Below, piece by piece: positions 18,914-27,695 of a stretch of 41,680 nt of DNA. Positions within the stretch are counted from its first letter, which is position 1. Each line of letters starts with the position of its first letter. Where the stretch lies: contig PBKC01000066.1 in the NCBI GenBank assembly GCA_002721365.1, forward strand, positions 1 through 41,680, read 5' to 3'. Made by a program: the position numbers and the translations under genes. The notes under the pieces were generated by a model. It was not told the origin of the DNA and did not search any database. It worked only from the letters and a program-made list of their open reading frames with translations. Source of the stretch: Rhodospirillaceae bacterium. GTDB taxonomy: Bacteria; Pseudomonadota; Alphaproteobacteria; GCA-2721365.

Positions 18914-19147
18914 TCAACGTCGTTGGCTGCCGGCAGGCGAATCACCGCCATATCGCTTCGCCATCACGTAACGGAGCTTGTTCAGCGCGACCTGCTCGAG
19001 TCGTGCCTGAAGGGTGTGGACTGAACCGACGATCGTCACTTCGGTCAACGTCGCCGGGTGAACGGCGGTGACCCTGACGGACTCGCCTACCCGATGGAAC
19101 GCGAAGATGACCTCGCCGTCGTTGATGTCACCGGAGCCGATGGCCAT
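18914..19147 (-). CDS. Small conserved protein downstream of hemA (DUF6898-like)
   Basis: 77 residues, no membrane segment or signal. The core GEVIFAFHRVGESVRVTAVHPATLTEVTIVG (shown in part: VIFAFHRVGESVRVTAV) followed by LEQVALNKLRYVM resembles a small protein family (DUF6898 by recollection) found in Rhodospirillales-type genomes; no function is known. The start has a good ribosome-binding site (GGAGGG, about 10 nt upstream) and lies 23 bp after hemA, so it is probably co-transcribed with it. Confidence 0.65.
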   Translation of the reverse strand: MAIGSGDINDGEVIFAFHRVGESVRVTAVHPATLTEVTIVGSVHTLQARLEQVALNKLRYVMAKRYGGDSPAGSQRR

Positions 19148-19170
19148 TGCATCAGGCCCTCCGGGAGCGA

Positions 19171-20382
19171 TCAGGCAGCCAGGCTGATGTTGAGACGCCC
19201 CCAGATCTGCCGCAGCGAATCGACGAGATGATCCATCATCGTATCGTCATGCAGCGGCGTCGGCGTGAAACGCAGACGCTCGGTTCCGCGAGGCACGGTG
19301 GGATAGTTGATCGGCTGGACATAGATACCGAAATCGCGAAGCAGGAAGTCGCTCGCCCGCTTGCACAGCACCGGATCGCCGACCAGAACCGGCACGATAT
19401 GACTGGCCGACGGCATCACCGGCAGCCCTGTTTCCGTCAGCCGCCGTTTGAGCGTCGCGGCGCGCTCCTGATGGCGATCCCGCTCCGCCTGACTTGCTTT
19501 CAGATGGCGAACGGCGGCCAATGCTCCGGCGGCGATGGCCGGCGGCAGAGAGGTGGTGAAGATGAAGCCCGACGCATAGCTGCGGACCACGTCTATCAGG
19601 GCTTCGGACCCCGTGATGTAGCCGCCCATCACTCCGAACGCCTTACCCAGCGTCCCTTCGATGATGTCGATCCGGTCCATCAGACCTTCCCGCTCGGCAA
19701 CACCGCCACCACGGGGGCCATACATGCCGACGGCATGGACTTCGTCGAGATAGGTCAGCGCACCGTATTTCTCGGCGACATCCAGGATCTCTTCGATCGG
19801 CGCGATGTCGCCGTCCATCGAATAGACCGACTCGAAAGCGATGATTTTCGCCGCCGAGGGATCCGTCTCCGCCAACTGGCGGGCAAGATGCTCAGGATCG
19901 TTGTGCCGGAAGATCTTTTTCGCCGCCTTGCTGTGGCGGATGCCCTGGATCATCGACGCATGATTCATCGCGTCTGAGAAGACCACACAGCCGGGCAGGA
20001 GCGAGGCGAGCGTACTCAGCGTCGCATCGTTCGAAATATAGCCGGAAGTGAAAACGAGCGCCGCAGCCTTGCCGTGAAGATCGGCGAGCTCCTGCTCCAG
20101 CCTCACGTGATAGTGCGTCGTGCCCGAAATATTGCGGGTGCCGCCCGACCCGGCGCCGACCCGATCCACCGCATCGATCATGGCGCTCATGACCTTGGGG
20201 TGCTGGCCCATGCCCAAATAATCGTTGCTGCACCAGACGATGACGTCCTGCGTCGTCCCGTCGTGGTGGTAGGTGGCGCGCGGAAACTGCCCCTGGTGAC
20301 GTTCGAGGTCGGCGAAAATCCGGTAGCGCCCTTCCGCTTTAAGAGCACCGATCGCCTCGACAAAGAACTTTTCGTAATCCAT
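19171..20382 (-). CDS. hemA: 5-aminolevulinate synthase
   Basis: 403-residue PLP enzyme that condenses glycine with succinyl-CoA to 5-aminolevulinate, the C4 (Shemin) entry to heme typical of Alphaproteobacteria. Hallmarks are [13 protein letters not shown] (about 50-62), [13 protein letters not shown], the His of [12 protein letters not shown], the Asp of [12 protein letters not shown] and the Schiff-base lysine in EGTLGKAFG (Lys247). Length equals the Rhodobacter enzymes. The CoA-side signature separates it from KBL and 8-amino-7-oxononanoate synthase. The small conserved gene follows after 23 bp. Confidence 0.96.
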   Translation of the reverse strand: MDYEKFFVEAIGALKAEGRYRIFADLERHQGQFPRATYHHDGTTQDVIVWCSNDYLGMGQHPKVMSAMIDAVDRVGAGSGGTRNISGTTHYHVRLEQELADLHGKAAALVFTSGYISNDATLSTLASLLPGCVVFSDAMNHASMIQGIRHSKAAKKIFRHNDPEHLARQLAETDPSAAKIIAFESVYSMDGDIAPIEEILDVAEKYGALTYLDEVHAVGMYGPRGGGVAEREGLMDRIDIIEGTLGKAFGVMGGYITGSEALIDVVRSYASGFIFTTSLPPAIAAGALAAVRHLKASQAERDRHQERAATLKRRLTETGLPVMPSASHIVPVLVGDPVLCKRASDFLLRDFGIYVQPINYPTVPRGTERLRFTPTPLHDDTMMDHLVDSLRQIWGRLNISLAA

Positions 20383-20980
20383 GGCTGGCCAGCTTAGCGA
20401 ATTGTCCGCGGTATCGCAAAAATCGACCCACCGGTAAAGGCTGATGTCGATTCCCGCATCTGAGTGTTGCGAAAGCGGATATTGCGATCGGGTATCATTC
20501 GCAGATCGCTGGTTCCCCGCCGTCGCCCCGTTCCTTTGGGCGAATAGTTCAGAACATGGTCATTTTGACCGCGCATGCCCGCTCCGGGCAATCGAATACT
20601 GCATGCCCGACAGAGGACGCACCCTCGACTTTCGTGGCGTTGACTTCATCGGCGCCGAGCCGCCCCGACTGCCGGTCGACTGCCAAAGGTCTGAAGACAG
20701 CCCAAACGCCCCACCGTTCCTCCAGCCATCTCCGCCTCGTTCGTTCTGCGCCATCTCTAATCGCTTCCGACTGGAGGCGCATTGATCGAGATCAGCGACC
20801 CAACCCGTTACCGCAGGTCGGTCCGCCTTTGATTTGGCAAACAACCGCCAATATGGGGCATCGGCCCCCGAATGGAACCTTCGGCCATCCATAAAAGGGC
20901 GGTCTGTATTCCATGTCACAGGCCGCACCGGACAAACCGGTGCGGCCTGGACACAGTCTATCAGCCCCGAGGGCTCGGGA
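20383..20980. other. Intergenic region between hemA and dctP
   Basis: About 600 bp with no supported gene: the frames present give compositions without family resemblance and no clear ribosome-binding site. It must hold the hemA promoter (left part, around 20390-20560, locally more AT-rich) and the dctP terminator hairpin at the right. It could hide a decayed gene or small RNA. Confidence 0.5.
20919..20949 (-). terminator. Inverted repeat downstream of dctP
   Basis: Thirteen-bp perfect arms (20919-20931 and 20937-20949) with a 5-nt loop, 31 bp after the dctP stop. There is no T-run on the minus strand, so it is either a weak terminator/mRNA-stabilising hairpin or a palindromic repeat. Confidence 0.5.
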
Positions 20981-22108
20981 CTAATCCTCCTTGAGATATC
21001 CGAGACGGCGCCACTGCGCGTAGCGATCCCGGAAGGCCTGAAGCGATTCCCAGACGCGGGCGAAGTCCTCGTCCTTCGCGGCTTCCTCGGCGGCAACCTC
21101 CTGCCAGCCATTGCGCAGGGCGTCGAGGATCTCCGGCGGCCACTCGTGGAACACCACGCCGTGCTCCTTGAGCTTCTCGAGCGCGTCGGCCTGCGACGCC
21201 TCGCTGAGCGCCGTGCCATAGGTGTAGTTGGCATCGCACGCCGCCTTGATCTGGGCCTGCTGGACGTCGGTGAGGGCGTTCCAGCGATCCATGTTGATCA
21301 GCAGTTCGAACAAGCTGGTCGGCTGATGCCAGCCCGGGAAGTAGTAGTGCTTGGCGATCTGGTAGAAGCCCTGATTGAGGTCGATCGCGGGCATCGAGTA
21401 CTCGGTGGCGTCGATGGTGCCGAGCTCCAGCGCCGGGAAGATATCGCCGCCGGCCAGAAGCTGGGTCGAGACGCCGAGCTTCTCCATCACCCGCGCGCCG
21501 AGGCCGAAGAACCGCATCTTGAGGCCCTTGAGGTCGTCGATGCTGTTGATCGGCTCACGGAACCAGCCCGAACCTTCAGGCGAATGCAGACCGCAATGCA
21601 GACCGTAAATGTTGTGGCGGGCGTAGATCTCCTGGAACATCTCCTCGCCGCCACCCTGGTACAGCCAAGCGAGATATTCCTTCACCTCGGGCCCGAACGG
21701 CACTGCGGTGTAGAACTGCGCGGCGGGAATCTTGCCAGCCCAGTAGCCCGAGGTCGACCAACCGGCGTCGACCGAGCCGGCCGAGACCGCGTCGAACACC
21801 TCGAGGGCCGGAACCAGGGCGCCGGGCTCGAAGAACTGAATCTTGATATTGCCGTTCGAAATCTTGTCGAGGGTGTCGATGAGGTGGAGCCCTTCTTCAC
21901 CCTGAATCGGCCATTGGCTTCCGAACGTGCTGGCCATGCGCCAGCGGACGCTCGCCTGACTGGCCGCAGCCGGCGCCTCGCTTTCCCCGCCCGTGGACTC
22001 GGCCACGGTCGCCGGCCCACCAAGACCGATGTCGCCCGCATCGATGATGAACCAACCGACGATCAGGCCGGCGATGGCGCCGAGAACCAGACCGATGAAG
22101 ACCTTCAT
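20981..22108 (-). CDS. dctP: TRAP transporter solute-binding protein (DctP/TakP-like)
   Basis: 375 residues with an N-terminal hydrophobic segment (about 2-22), either a signal peptide or a membrane anchor since it lacks a clear cleavage site, followed by a linker of small residues. The mature domain starts at WRMASTFG and shows TakP-like features: EPGALVPALEVFDAVSAG, SSGYWAGK-like SGYWAGKIPAAQF, the ligand-binding arginine region SIDDLKGLKMRFFGLGARV and GTIDATEYSMPAIDLNQGF. Family members bind 2-oxo acids or related carboxylates for sodium-driven TRAP uptake. The start at 22108 has GGGAGGG 6 nt upstream. No dctQ or dctM gene lies next to it. Confidence 0.88.
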   Translation of the reverse strand: MKVFIGLVLGAIAGLIVGWFIIDAGDIGLGGPATVAESTGGESEAPAAASQASVRWRMASTFGSQWPIQGEEGLHLIDTLDKISNGNIKIQFFEPGALVPALEVFDAVSAGSVDAGWSTSGYWAGKIPAAQFYTAVPFGPEVKEYLAWLYQGGGEEMFQEIYARHNIYGLHCGLHSPEGSGWFREPINSIDDLKGLKMRFFGLGARVMEKLGVSTQLLAGGDIFPALELGTIDATEYSMPAIDLNQGFYQIAKHYYFPGWHQPTSLFELLINMDRWNALTDVQQAQIKAACDANYTYGTALSEASQADALEKLKEHGVVFHEWPPEILDALRNGWQEVAAEEAAKDEDFARVWESLQAFRDRYAQWRRLGYLKED

Positions 22109-22296
22109 GAAATATCCCTCCCTCGGGGTCGACACTCCCTGGTCAACCCGCACGACTTGTAAAGCGGCGACAGGGTAACCGCTGAGTTAATTCGAGAAAA
22201 GCCTGTCGGGGGCGTCGCCTCTCCAGCTATCTGATAGGTTGCCGTCTGCGACCGTCACGGGCGGCTGTCCTCTTCACCACGGCCAGGAAACACCGT

Positions 22297-22989
22297 ATGA
22301 GCCTGACACTGTACGAGCTGCATGGACGCGACGCGTTCCGTTTCAGCCCCTTCTGCTGGCGCGTCCTGATGGCGCTCGCGCATAAGGGCCTGACGGCCGA
22401 ACGGATCCCGATGAAGTTCAGCGACCGAAGCCCGATCGCTTTCAGCGAGCAGGAAAAGGTGCCGGTGCTGGTCGACGACGATCACTGGGTGAACGACTCG
22501 TGGGCGATCGCCTGCTACCTGGAAGACGCCTATCCGGACGCGCCGAGCCTGCTCGACGGTCCCATGAGCCGCGCACAGACCCGGCTGATCGGTCATATGG
22601 TCGACCGGACCGTCCATCCCGCCCTCGCCCGGGTCATCATTCATGACGTCTGGGAACACACCCATCCCGACGACCGGGCCTGGTTCAAGGAATCGCGCGA
22701 GAAGCGCTTCGGCGCGACGCTCGAGTCGCTCCATGCCGATCGCGACTCCCATATCGACCACTGGCGCAGGGCCCTCGCGCCGTTCCGCGCAACGCTCGAA
22801 GAGCAGCCCTATCTTTGCGGCGACTCGCCGGCCTATGCCGACTACACGTTGTTCGGAGCGTTGCAGTGGGCGCGATGCTCGAGCCCGCTTCCTCTGATCG
22901 CCGCCGACGATCCGGTCCACGTCTGGCGCAACAAGCTTCTCGCCCTCTTCGACGGCTTCGCGGGCCGCGCCCCGGGCTACGAGTACTGA
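22297..22989 (+). CDS. Glutathione S-transferase family protein
   Basis: 230 residues. The N-terminal thioredoxin-like domain has SPFCWRVLMALAHKGL (about 17-32) with an S-x-F-C active-site segment, VPVLVDDDHWVNDSWAIACYLED with the cis-Pro and the Ser that binds the gamma-glutamyl group. The C-terminal helical domain includes PYLCGDSPAYADYTLFGALQWA with the folding motif Asp. The type resembles bacterial GSTs related to beta-etherases; the substrate is not predictable. It is the only plus-strand gene in this stretch and stands alone. Confidence 0.85.
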   Translation: MSLTLYELHGRDAFRFSPFCWRVLMALAHKGLTAERIPMKFSDRSPIAFSEQEKVPVLVDDDHWVNDSWAIACYLEDAYPDAPSLLDGPMSRAQTRLIGHMVDRTVHPALARVIIHDVWEHTHPDDRAWFKESREKRFGATLESLHADRDSHIDHWRRALAPFRATLEEQPYLCGDSPAYADYTLFGALQWARCSSPLPLIAADDPVHVWRNKLLALFDGFAGRAPGYEY

Positions 22990-23008
22990 GCCTGCCGAGG
23001 TCCGGCCT

Positions 23009-23746
23009 TCACATCGCCGAATAGCCGCCGTCGACAGGGATCGTGACGCCGGTAAGGTAAGCCGCGTCCGGAGAGCACAGGAAGACAGCCGTGCCGCCCA
23101 TGTCGGCCGGCGTGCCCCAGCGCTTCATCGGCAGGCGCGCCATGATCTTCGGCCCCCGGTCCGGGTCTTCCAAGGCCGGCCGGGCGAGCTTCGTGTCGAT
23201 CCAGCCGGGGGCGATGGCGTTGATACGGACGTGGTGCTCGGCCCAGGCAACGGCGAGCGAGCGCGTCAGGCTGACGATGGCCGTCTTGCTGGCGCCGTAG
23301 GCCGGTGCATGCGGCGCGGCAAAATAGCTCATCATCGAGGCGATGTTCACGACCGCGCCGCGCCGCATGGCGAGCTTGGGCAGGCAGGCGTGGCACATCC
23401 TGAGCGTGCCCGTGAGGTTGATGTCCATCACGTGCTGGAACTTGGCGATCTCGTACTCGCCACCCGCCCGGACGATAGTGCCGGCCGAATTGACCAGGAA
23501 ATCGAGGTCGCCGAAGTCTTCGAGCAGAGTGTCGATCGCCTTGTCGTCGGCGACATCCAGACGGACCGCTTCCAGCTCGCCATAGGGTGTTTTGGTCTCG
23601 CAGGCGGCGAGAGACTCCTCGCTCCGCGCCGTGATCGTCACCTCGGCACCCGCTTCGGCCAGCGCGACGGCAATGCCGTAGCCGATGCCGCTCGCGCCGC
23701 CGGTGACCAGCGCGCGCTTACCCGAAAAATCGATGACGTGGGCCAT
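23009..23746 (-). CDS. SDR family NAD(P)-dependent oxidoreductase
   Basis: 245 residues, classical short-chain dehydrogenase: cofactor motif TGGASGIG (about 14-21), NSAG, the catalytic Ser in NIASMMSY and YGASK with the Tyr-Lys pair, then INAIAPGWIDTKLA. The start at 23746 is backed by AGGGAGGGG; an ATG 69 bp upstream gives only a low-quality extension. It resembles gluconate 5-dehydrogenase/3-oxoacyl-reductase-type SDRs but the substrate is unknown. It is the last gene of the catabolic run, 84 bp after the 2-hydroxyacid dehydrogenase gene. Confidence 0.88.
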   Translation of the reverse strand: MAHVIDFSGKRALVTGGASGIGYGIAVALAEAGAEVTITARSEESLAACETKTPYGELEAVRLDVADDKAIDTLLEDFGDLDFLVNSAGTIVRAGGEYEIAKFQHVMDINLTGTLRMCHACLPKLAMRRGAVVNIASMMSYFAAPHAPAYGASKTAIVSLTRSLAVAWAEHHVRINAIAPGWIDTKLARPALEDPDRGPKIMARLPMKRWGTPADMGGTAVFLCSPDAAYLTGVTIPVDGGYSAM

Positions 23747-23830
23747 GTTCCCCTCCCTTGTTGGCGGCGCCAGCCTAGCCCGGAATGCGCCTGCGCTCCA
23801 TCCGGGCGACGCCAACCAACCAGACGGGGA

Positions 23831-24802
23831 TCAGACCTTGTTGACCGGCGACGGTACGGCCTCGCCGAGAAGGGCCGCCTTGAGGTTCTTCGCCGCCAGC
23901 CGGACCATGCCGGCCCTGGTGCCCGACGAGGCGCTGCCGATATGCGGGGTCAGCACGACGTTGTCGAGCTTCGGCAGTTCGTCGCTGAACTTGGGCTCGA
24001 ACTCGAAAACGTCGAGCGCCGCACCGGCGATCCGCTTCGCTTTCAGCGCGTCGACCAGCGCCGCCTCCTCGACCACGGGTCCGCGGCTGATGTTGACGAG
24101 ATAGGCGTCCTCGCGCATCAGCCCCAGTTCGCGTGCCGTGATCAGATGCTTGGTCTCGGGCGTCAGCGGCGTCAGGAGAACGATGAAGCGTGCCTTCTTA
24201 AGAAGGTCGTCGAGCGACGCCCAGGTCGCGCCGAGTTCCTTCTCCGTCGCCGCGTCCAGGCGAGTCCGCTTGTGGTAGAGGATATCGAGCCCGAACCCCT
24301 TGGCGCGGCGGGCCAGCGCCTGACCGATCCGGCCCATGCCGACGATACCGAACGTTTCACCGGTAATGTCGGCGCCCCAGAACAGCGGGAACGGATTGCC
24401 CTGGAACTTGCCGGCACGGGTGTAGCGGTCGGCCTCCACGACACGGCGGGCGACGGCCAACGTCAGCGCCATCGACATATCCGCAACCGCCTCGGTCAGC
24501 ACGTCAGGGGTATTGGTGATCTGGATACCGTGCTTCGTCGCCGCCTCGACGTCGATGTTGTCGACGCCGACGGCGACGTTCGCCACCACCTGCAACTTGC
24601 CGGCATGCTCGGCCAGCATCTCCGCATCGACGCGGTTCTGCTGGACCAGAATGCCGTCCTTGCCGGCGACATGGCGATTGAAGGTCTCGCGATCCAGCGA
24701 GCCGGTCTCGAAGATGTTCACCTGATCGACGTCGAAATGCTCTTTCAGATCGGCGAGCACGTCGTCAGGCGCCCAGCTGTGCAGGAACACGGACTTCTTC
24801 AT
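23831..24802 (-). CDS. D-isomer-specific 2-hydroxyacid dehydrogenase
   Basis: 323 residues reducing 2-oxo acids (or oxidising 2-hydroxy acids) with NAD(P). The Rossmann motif GMGRIG is at about 155-160, catalytic Arg240 in NISRGPVV, Glu269 in DVFEFEP and His287 in LTPHIGSAS. Basic residues after the second Rossmann strand (YHKRTR) suggest preference for NADP(H), as in glyoxylate/hydroxypyruvate or 2-ketogluconate reductases (GhrB-like). ATG at 24802 is preferred over the GTG one codon upstream because AGAGG is 7 nt before it. It lies 11 bp after the LDH2-type gene. Confidence 0.9.
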   Translation of the reverse strand: MKKSVFLHSWAPDDVLADLKEHFDVDQVNIFETGSLDRETFNRHVAGKDGILVQQNRVDAEMLAEHAGKLQVVANVAVGVDNIDVEAATKHGIQITNTPDVLTEAVADMSMALTLAVARRVVEADRYTRAGKFQGNPFPLFWGADITGETFGIVGMGRIGQALARRAKGFGLDILYHKRTRLDAATEKELGATWASLDDLLKKARFIVLLTPLTPETKHLITARELGLMREDAYLVNISRGPVVEEAALVDALKAKRIAGAALDVFEFEPKFSDELPKLDNVVLTPHIGSASSGTRAGMVRLAAKNLKAALLGEAVPSPVNKV

Positions 24803-24813
24803 CACCAGTCCTC

Positions 24814-25893
24814 TCAGGCCAGAGTCTCGGGAAGGGCGAGGCCGTAGTGTTCGGCCAGGGTCTTGAACGAGCCCCAGGTGGTGAGGTCGACCGGCACCCC
24901 GTTGGCGCGGCGCTCGGCCGCATAGGCGATCTCGGGATCGCCCGGCGCCATGACCGACTTGCCGGGATGGGCCGGCTGCGATCGCAGATCGTCGAGGAAT
25001 GCCTGCATGGCCGCGTAATAGAGTGGCATCGGCATGAACTTCGACGGATCGATGAAGATGAAGAAGTGCCCGACCGGAATCCGCTCGCTGAACGGGTGGG
25101 CGAGATAGCCCGGCACCTTGTTGCCGTGCGGCATGCCGGCGAAGGCCGAGCTGAGGATGTCGATCACCGCCGCCAGCGCAGCGCCCTTGTAGCCATAGTC
25201 GGTGCCGCCGAGCGGCAGGAGATAGGCCGCGGCTTCGGCGTCCGTCGTCATGTCGCCGTTCGCGTCGACCGCCACCCCCGGCGGAAGCGACTCGCCCAGC
25301 ACCCGGCGCAGCAGCACCCGATTGAACGGAATCGAGCTGGTGGCCATGTCGAGCAGCAGCGGTTCGGCATCGGCGACCGGCGTCGCGAAGGTCAGCGGGT
25401 TGGTGCTGTAGAACGGCTTGACACCGTCATGAGGCACGACGAAGGGGTCGGCATGAGCACCACCGATCGCGGCGATCCCCTGTAACGCCGCCGCCCGCGC
25501 ATAGCACCCGGCCGCCCCGAAATGGGACGAGTTCTTGACCGTGATCATCGCGCAGCCGGTCTCGCGCGCCAGCTCGACCCCGTGCTCGACCGCGCGGTAG
25601 CTCGCGAGATGGCCGAAGCCGTGATCGGCATCGATGCTTCCGGCCGATGGCGCCAAGCGTTCGAAGCGGACATTGGGGCGCTGGGTAATGCGCCCTTCGT
25701 TCACCGCCTGGCAATAGCGCGGCACCAGCCGCACGCCATGCGTGTCGACACCGCGTGCGGATGCGTCGACGACGGCACGCGCCGTCGCCTCCGCGGAAGG
25801 CTCGTCCGCCCCGGAAGCCCGCAGCAAGCCCTCGACGAGGGCATGGAGCGGCGTTTCCTGGACGCGGACGACCTTTTCTCCCTCCATGGGCAC
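24814..25893 (-). CDS. LDH2-family (malate/L-lactate/sulfolactate) dehydrogenase
   Basis: 359 residues of the Ldh_2 family (malate/L-lactate/L-sulfolactate/ureidoglycolate dehydrogenases), which use NAD(P) without a classical Rossmann fold. Family motifs are ARGVDTHGVRLVPRY (about 49-63), the catalytic VKNSSHFGAAGCYA, FYSTNPLTFATPV, LDMATSSIPFNRV and the GGTDYGYKGAALA glycine-rich region. The start is a GTG with GGAGG 9 nt upstream; an ATG two codons later is possible. It follows the FAH gene by 22 bp. In the pathway proposed for this cluster it could oxidise lactate, but that is inference. Confidence 0.87.
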   Translation of the reverse strand: MPMEGEKVVRVQETPLHALVEGLLRASGADEPSAEATARAVVDASARGVDTHGVRLVPRYCQAVNEGRITQRPNVRFERLAPSAGSIDADHGFGHLASYRAVEHGVELARETGCAMITVKNSSHFGAAGCYARAAALQGIAAIGGAHADPFVVPHDGVKPFYSTNPLTFATPVADAEPLLLDMATSSIPFNRVLLRRVLGESLPPGVAVDANGDMTTDAEAAAYLLPLGGTDYGYKGAALAAVIDILSSAFAGMPHGNKVPGYLAHPFSERIPVGHFFIFIDPSKFMPMPLYYAAMQAFLDDLRSQPAHPGKSVMAPGDPEIAYAAERRANGVPVDLTTWGSFKTLAEHYGLALPETLA

Positions 25894-25915
25894 GGAGATC
25901 TGCCTCCGCGCCTGC

Positions 25916-26767
25916 TCAGCGGCCGCTGTAGGCGACGACCTTCTGGTGCATCTCGCCGAGCCCGTCGATGCCGAGGCGCATCTCGTCGCCGGGCTTCAGG
26001 TACAGCGGCGGCTTGTGCCCCAGGCCGACGCCTTCCGGCGTACCCGTGCTGATGACGTCACCGGGCTCCAGAACGCAGTACTGGCTCAGGTCGCTGACGA
26101 TCTGGGCGACGCTGAACACCATGTCGCCGGTCGTGCTGTTCTGCTTCATATCGCCGTTCAGCGACATCCAGATCTTGAGCTTCTGCGGGTCGGCGATCTC
26201 GTCCCGCGTCACCAGCCACGGACCCAGCGGGCCGAAGCTCTCGGCGCTCTTGCCCTTCACGAACTGGCCGCCGCGGTTGATCTGGAACTCGCGCTCGGAA
26301 ACGTCGTTGCAGATCGAATAGCCGGCGACGTAGTCCAGCGCCTCGGCCTCGCTGACATACTGGCAGCGGCGTCCGATATAGACCGCCAGCTCAACCTCCC
26401 AGTCGGCCTTCTCGGCGTTCTTCGGAATGATGACGTCATCGTTCGGGCCGCTCAGCGCGCTCAGGATCTTGTTGAAGACCAGCGGCGCCTTGGGGAGTTC
26501 GAGGCCGGACTCCGCAGCGTGCTTGGCGTAGTTGAGGCCGATGCAGATGAAGTTCTTGATACCGTTGACCGGCGTGCCCAGACGCGGATTGCCGGAGACT
26601 TCCGGCAGCGAGGTCGGGTCGATCGCGCGGAGCTTGTCGAGTTCGGCCGGCGCAAGGCCGGCCGGGGTGATGTCGCCCAGCTTGCCGCTCAGATCGCGAA
26701 TCTTGCCGGCCGCATCCAGCATGCCCGGCTTCTCACTGCCCTTGGGTCCGTAGCGAAGCAGTTTCAT
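25916..26767 (-). CDS. Fumarylacetoacetate hydrolase family protein, probable 2,4-diketo-3-deoxy-sugar-acid hydrolase
   Basis: 283 residues. The FAH-fold C-terminal domain shows ICIGLNYAKHAAE, the metal-binding E-x-E in DWEVELAVYIG and the Asp in ICNDVSERE, then GDVISTGTPEGVG and LKPGDEMRLGIDGLG. The N-terminus MKLLRYGPKGSEKPG and ILDAAGKIRDL-like MLDAAGKIRDL resemble 2,4-didehydro-3-deoxy-L-rhamnonate/fuconate hydrolases (LRA6 type), which cleave a diketo acid to pyruvate and lactate. Start supported by AGGGAGGGG. It is immediately upstream of the LDH2 gene; the REP-like hairpins separate it from the SDR gene. Confidence 0.88.
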   Translation of the reverse strand: MKLLRYGPKGSEKPGMLDAAGKIRDLSGKLGDITPAGLAPAELDKLRAIDPTSLPEVSGNPRLGTPVNGIKNFICIGLNYAKHAAESGLELPKAPLVFNKILSALSGPNDDVIIPKNAEKADWEVELAVYIGRRCQYVSEAEALDYVAGYSICNDVSEREFQINRGGQFVKGKSAESFGPLGPWLVTRDEIADPQKLKIWMSLNGDMKQNSTTGDMVFSVAQIVSDLSQYCVLEPGDVISTGTPEGVGLGHKPPLYLKPGDEMRLGIDGLGEMHQKVVAYSGR

Positions 26768-26846
26768 GACGTGAAGTCCCCTCCCTGGTTACGCGTATCG
26801 AATAAAACGTTTCCCTACTCGCGCTCTCGAACCCCGGGGAGGAGAT

Positions 26847-26923
26847 CGTCGGGTCGAGCCCGACGATGACAAGGCAGGGATCCATCCCGTCTCCCCTGTC
26901 ATCCTCGGGCTTTACCCGAGGAT
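26847..26923. repeat. Pair of REP-like hairpins between FAH and SDR genes
   Basis: Two hairpins: TCGTCGGG/CCCGACGA (26847-26866) and ATCCTCGGG/CCCGAGGAT (26901-26923), both next to a GTCAT/ATGAC edge in opposite orientation. This matches the general look of extragenic palindromes of Alphaproteobacteria (GTCAT-edge, GC stem), and the pair recurs in style at the right end of the window. Confidence 0.7.
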
Positions 26924-26963
26924 CCCGGCCCGAACCGAGCCGCTCTGTAACGCCGAATCTTTC

Positions 26964-27695
26964 CTAAAGCGTCAAGCCTCCGTCGACCACCAGCGTCTGG
27001 CCGGTCATGAACGACGCCTCGTCCGACGCCAGATAGACGGCGGCCTCGGCGATTTCCTCCGCCGTGCCGAGGCGACCCATCGGCTGGCGGGCGATGAACA
27101 TGCGCCGCGCCTCCTCGGCGTCCTCGAAGGCGTTGATCCGGTCCTGAAGCGACGGTGTGTCGACGGTGCCGGGGCAGATCGCGTTGCAGCGGATGCCCTG
27201 GCCGATGTAGTCCATCGCCACCGATTTGGTGAGACCGATCACCGCCGCCTTGCTGGCGGAATAAGCGGCGCGGTTCTTGACCCCTTTCAGCGACGACGCG
27301 ACGGAGGCGATGTTGACGATCGCTCCTGAGCGTTTGCGGACCATGTCCGGCAGGAAGGCACGGGTCACCAGCATCATCGCGCGGACGTTGAGCTCGAACG
27401 AGCGGTCCCAGTCCTCGAGCTCGCAATCGAGCAGGGCCCCGTCGGCCACGTAGCCGGCGCAGTTGAACAGAATGTCCACCGGCCCGGTGTGGGCCGCGAC
27501 CGCCGAGACGGCGGCGACGTCGGTGACGTCGAGGCGCATCGTCTCGATGCGCTCGCCGGCGATGTCCTTAACCTTGTCGGCGTTGATGTCGGTCGCCCAG
27601 ACTTTGGCGCCCTCCCGCGCAAACGCCAGCGCCGTCGCCCGCCCGATGCCCTGGGCGGCGGCCGTCACCATCGCCGTCTTTCCTTCGAGTCTCAT
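26964..27695 (-). CDS. SDR dehydrogenase, BDH2 / 2-keto-3-deoxy-L-fuconate dehydrogenase-like
   Basis: 243 residues: cofactor motif TAAAQGIG (about 11-18), Asp of the NAD type after strand 2 (ATDINADK), NCAG, catalytic Ser in NIASVASSLKGV, and YSASKAAVIGLTKSVA with the Tyr-Lys pair, then IRCNAICPGTVDTPSLQDRI. This last block is characteristic of the BDH2 (DHRS6)/2-keto-3-deoxy-L-fuconate 4-dehydrogenase group. Paired with the FAH hydrolase it is the strongest hint of a deoxy-sugar-acid pathway. Its ATG overlaps the cupin stop by 4 bp (ATGA). Confidence 0.88.
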   Translation of the reverse strand: MRLEGKTAMVTAAAQGIGRATALAFAREGAKVWATDINADKVKDIAGERIETMRLDVTDVAAVSAVAAHTGPVDILFNCAGYVADGALLDCELEDWDRSFELNVRAMMLVTRAFLPDMVRKRSGAIVNIASVASSLKGVKNRAAYSASKAAVIGLTKSVAMDYIGQGIRCNAICPGTVDTPSLQDRINAFEDAEEARRMFIARQPMGRLGTAEEIAEAAVYLASDEASFMTGQTLVVDGGLTL

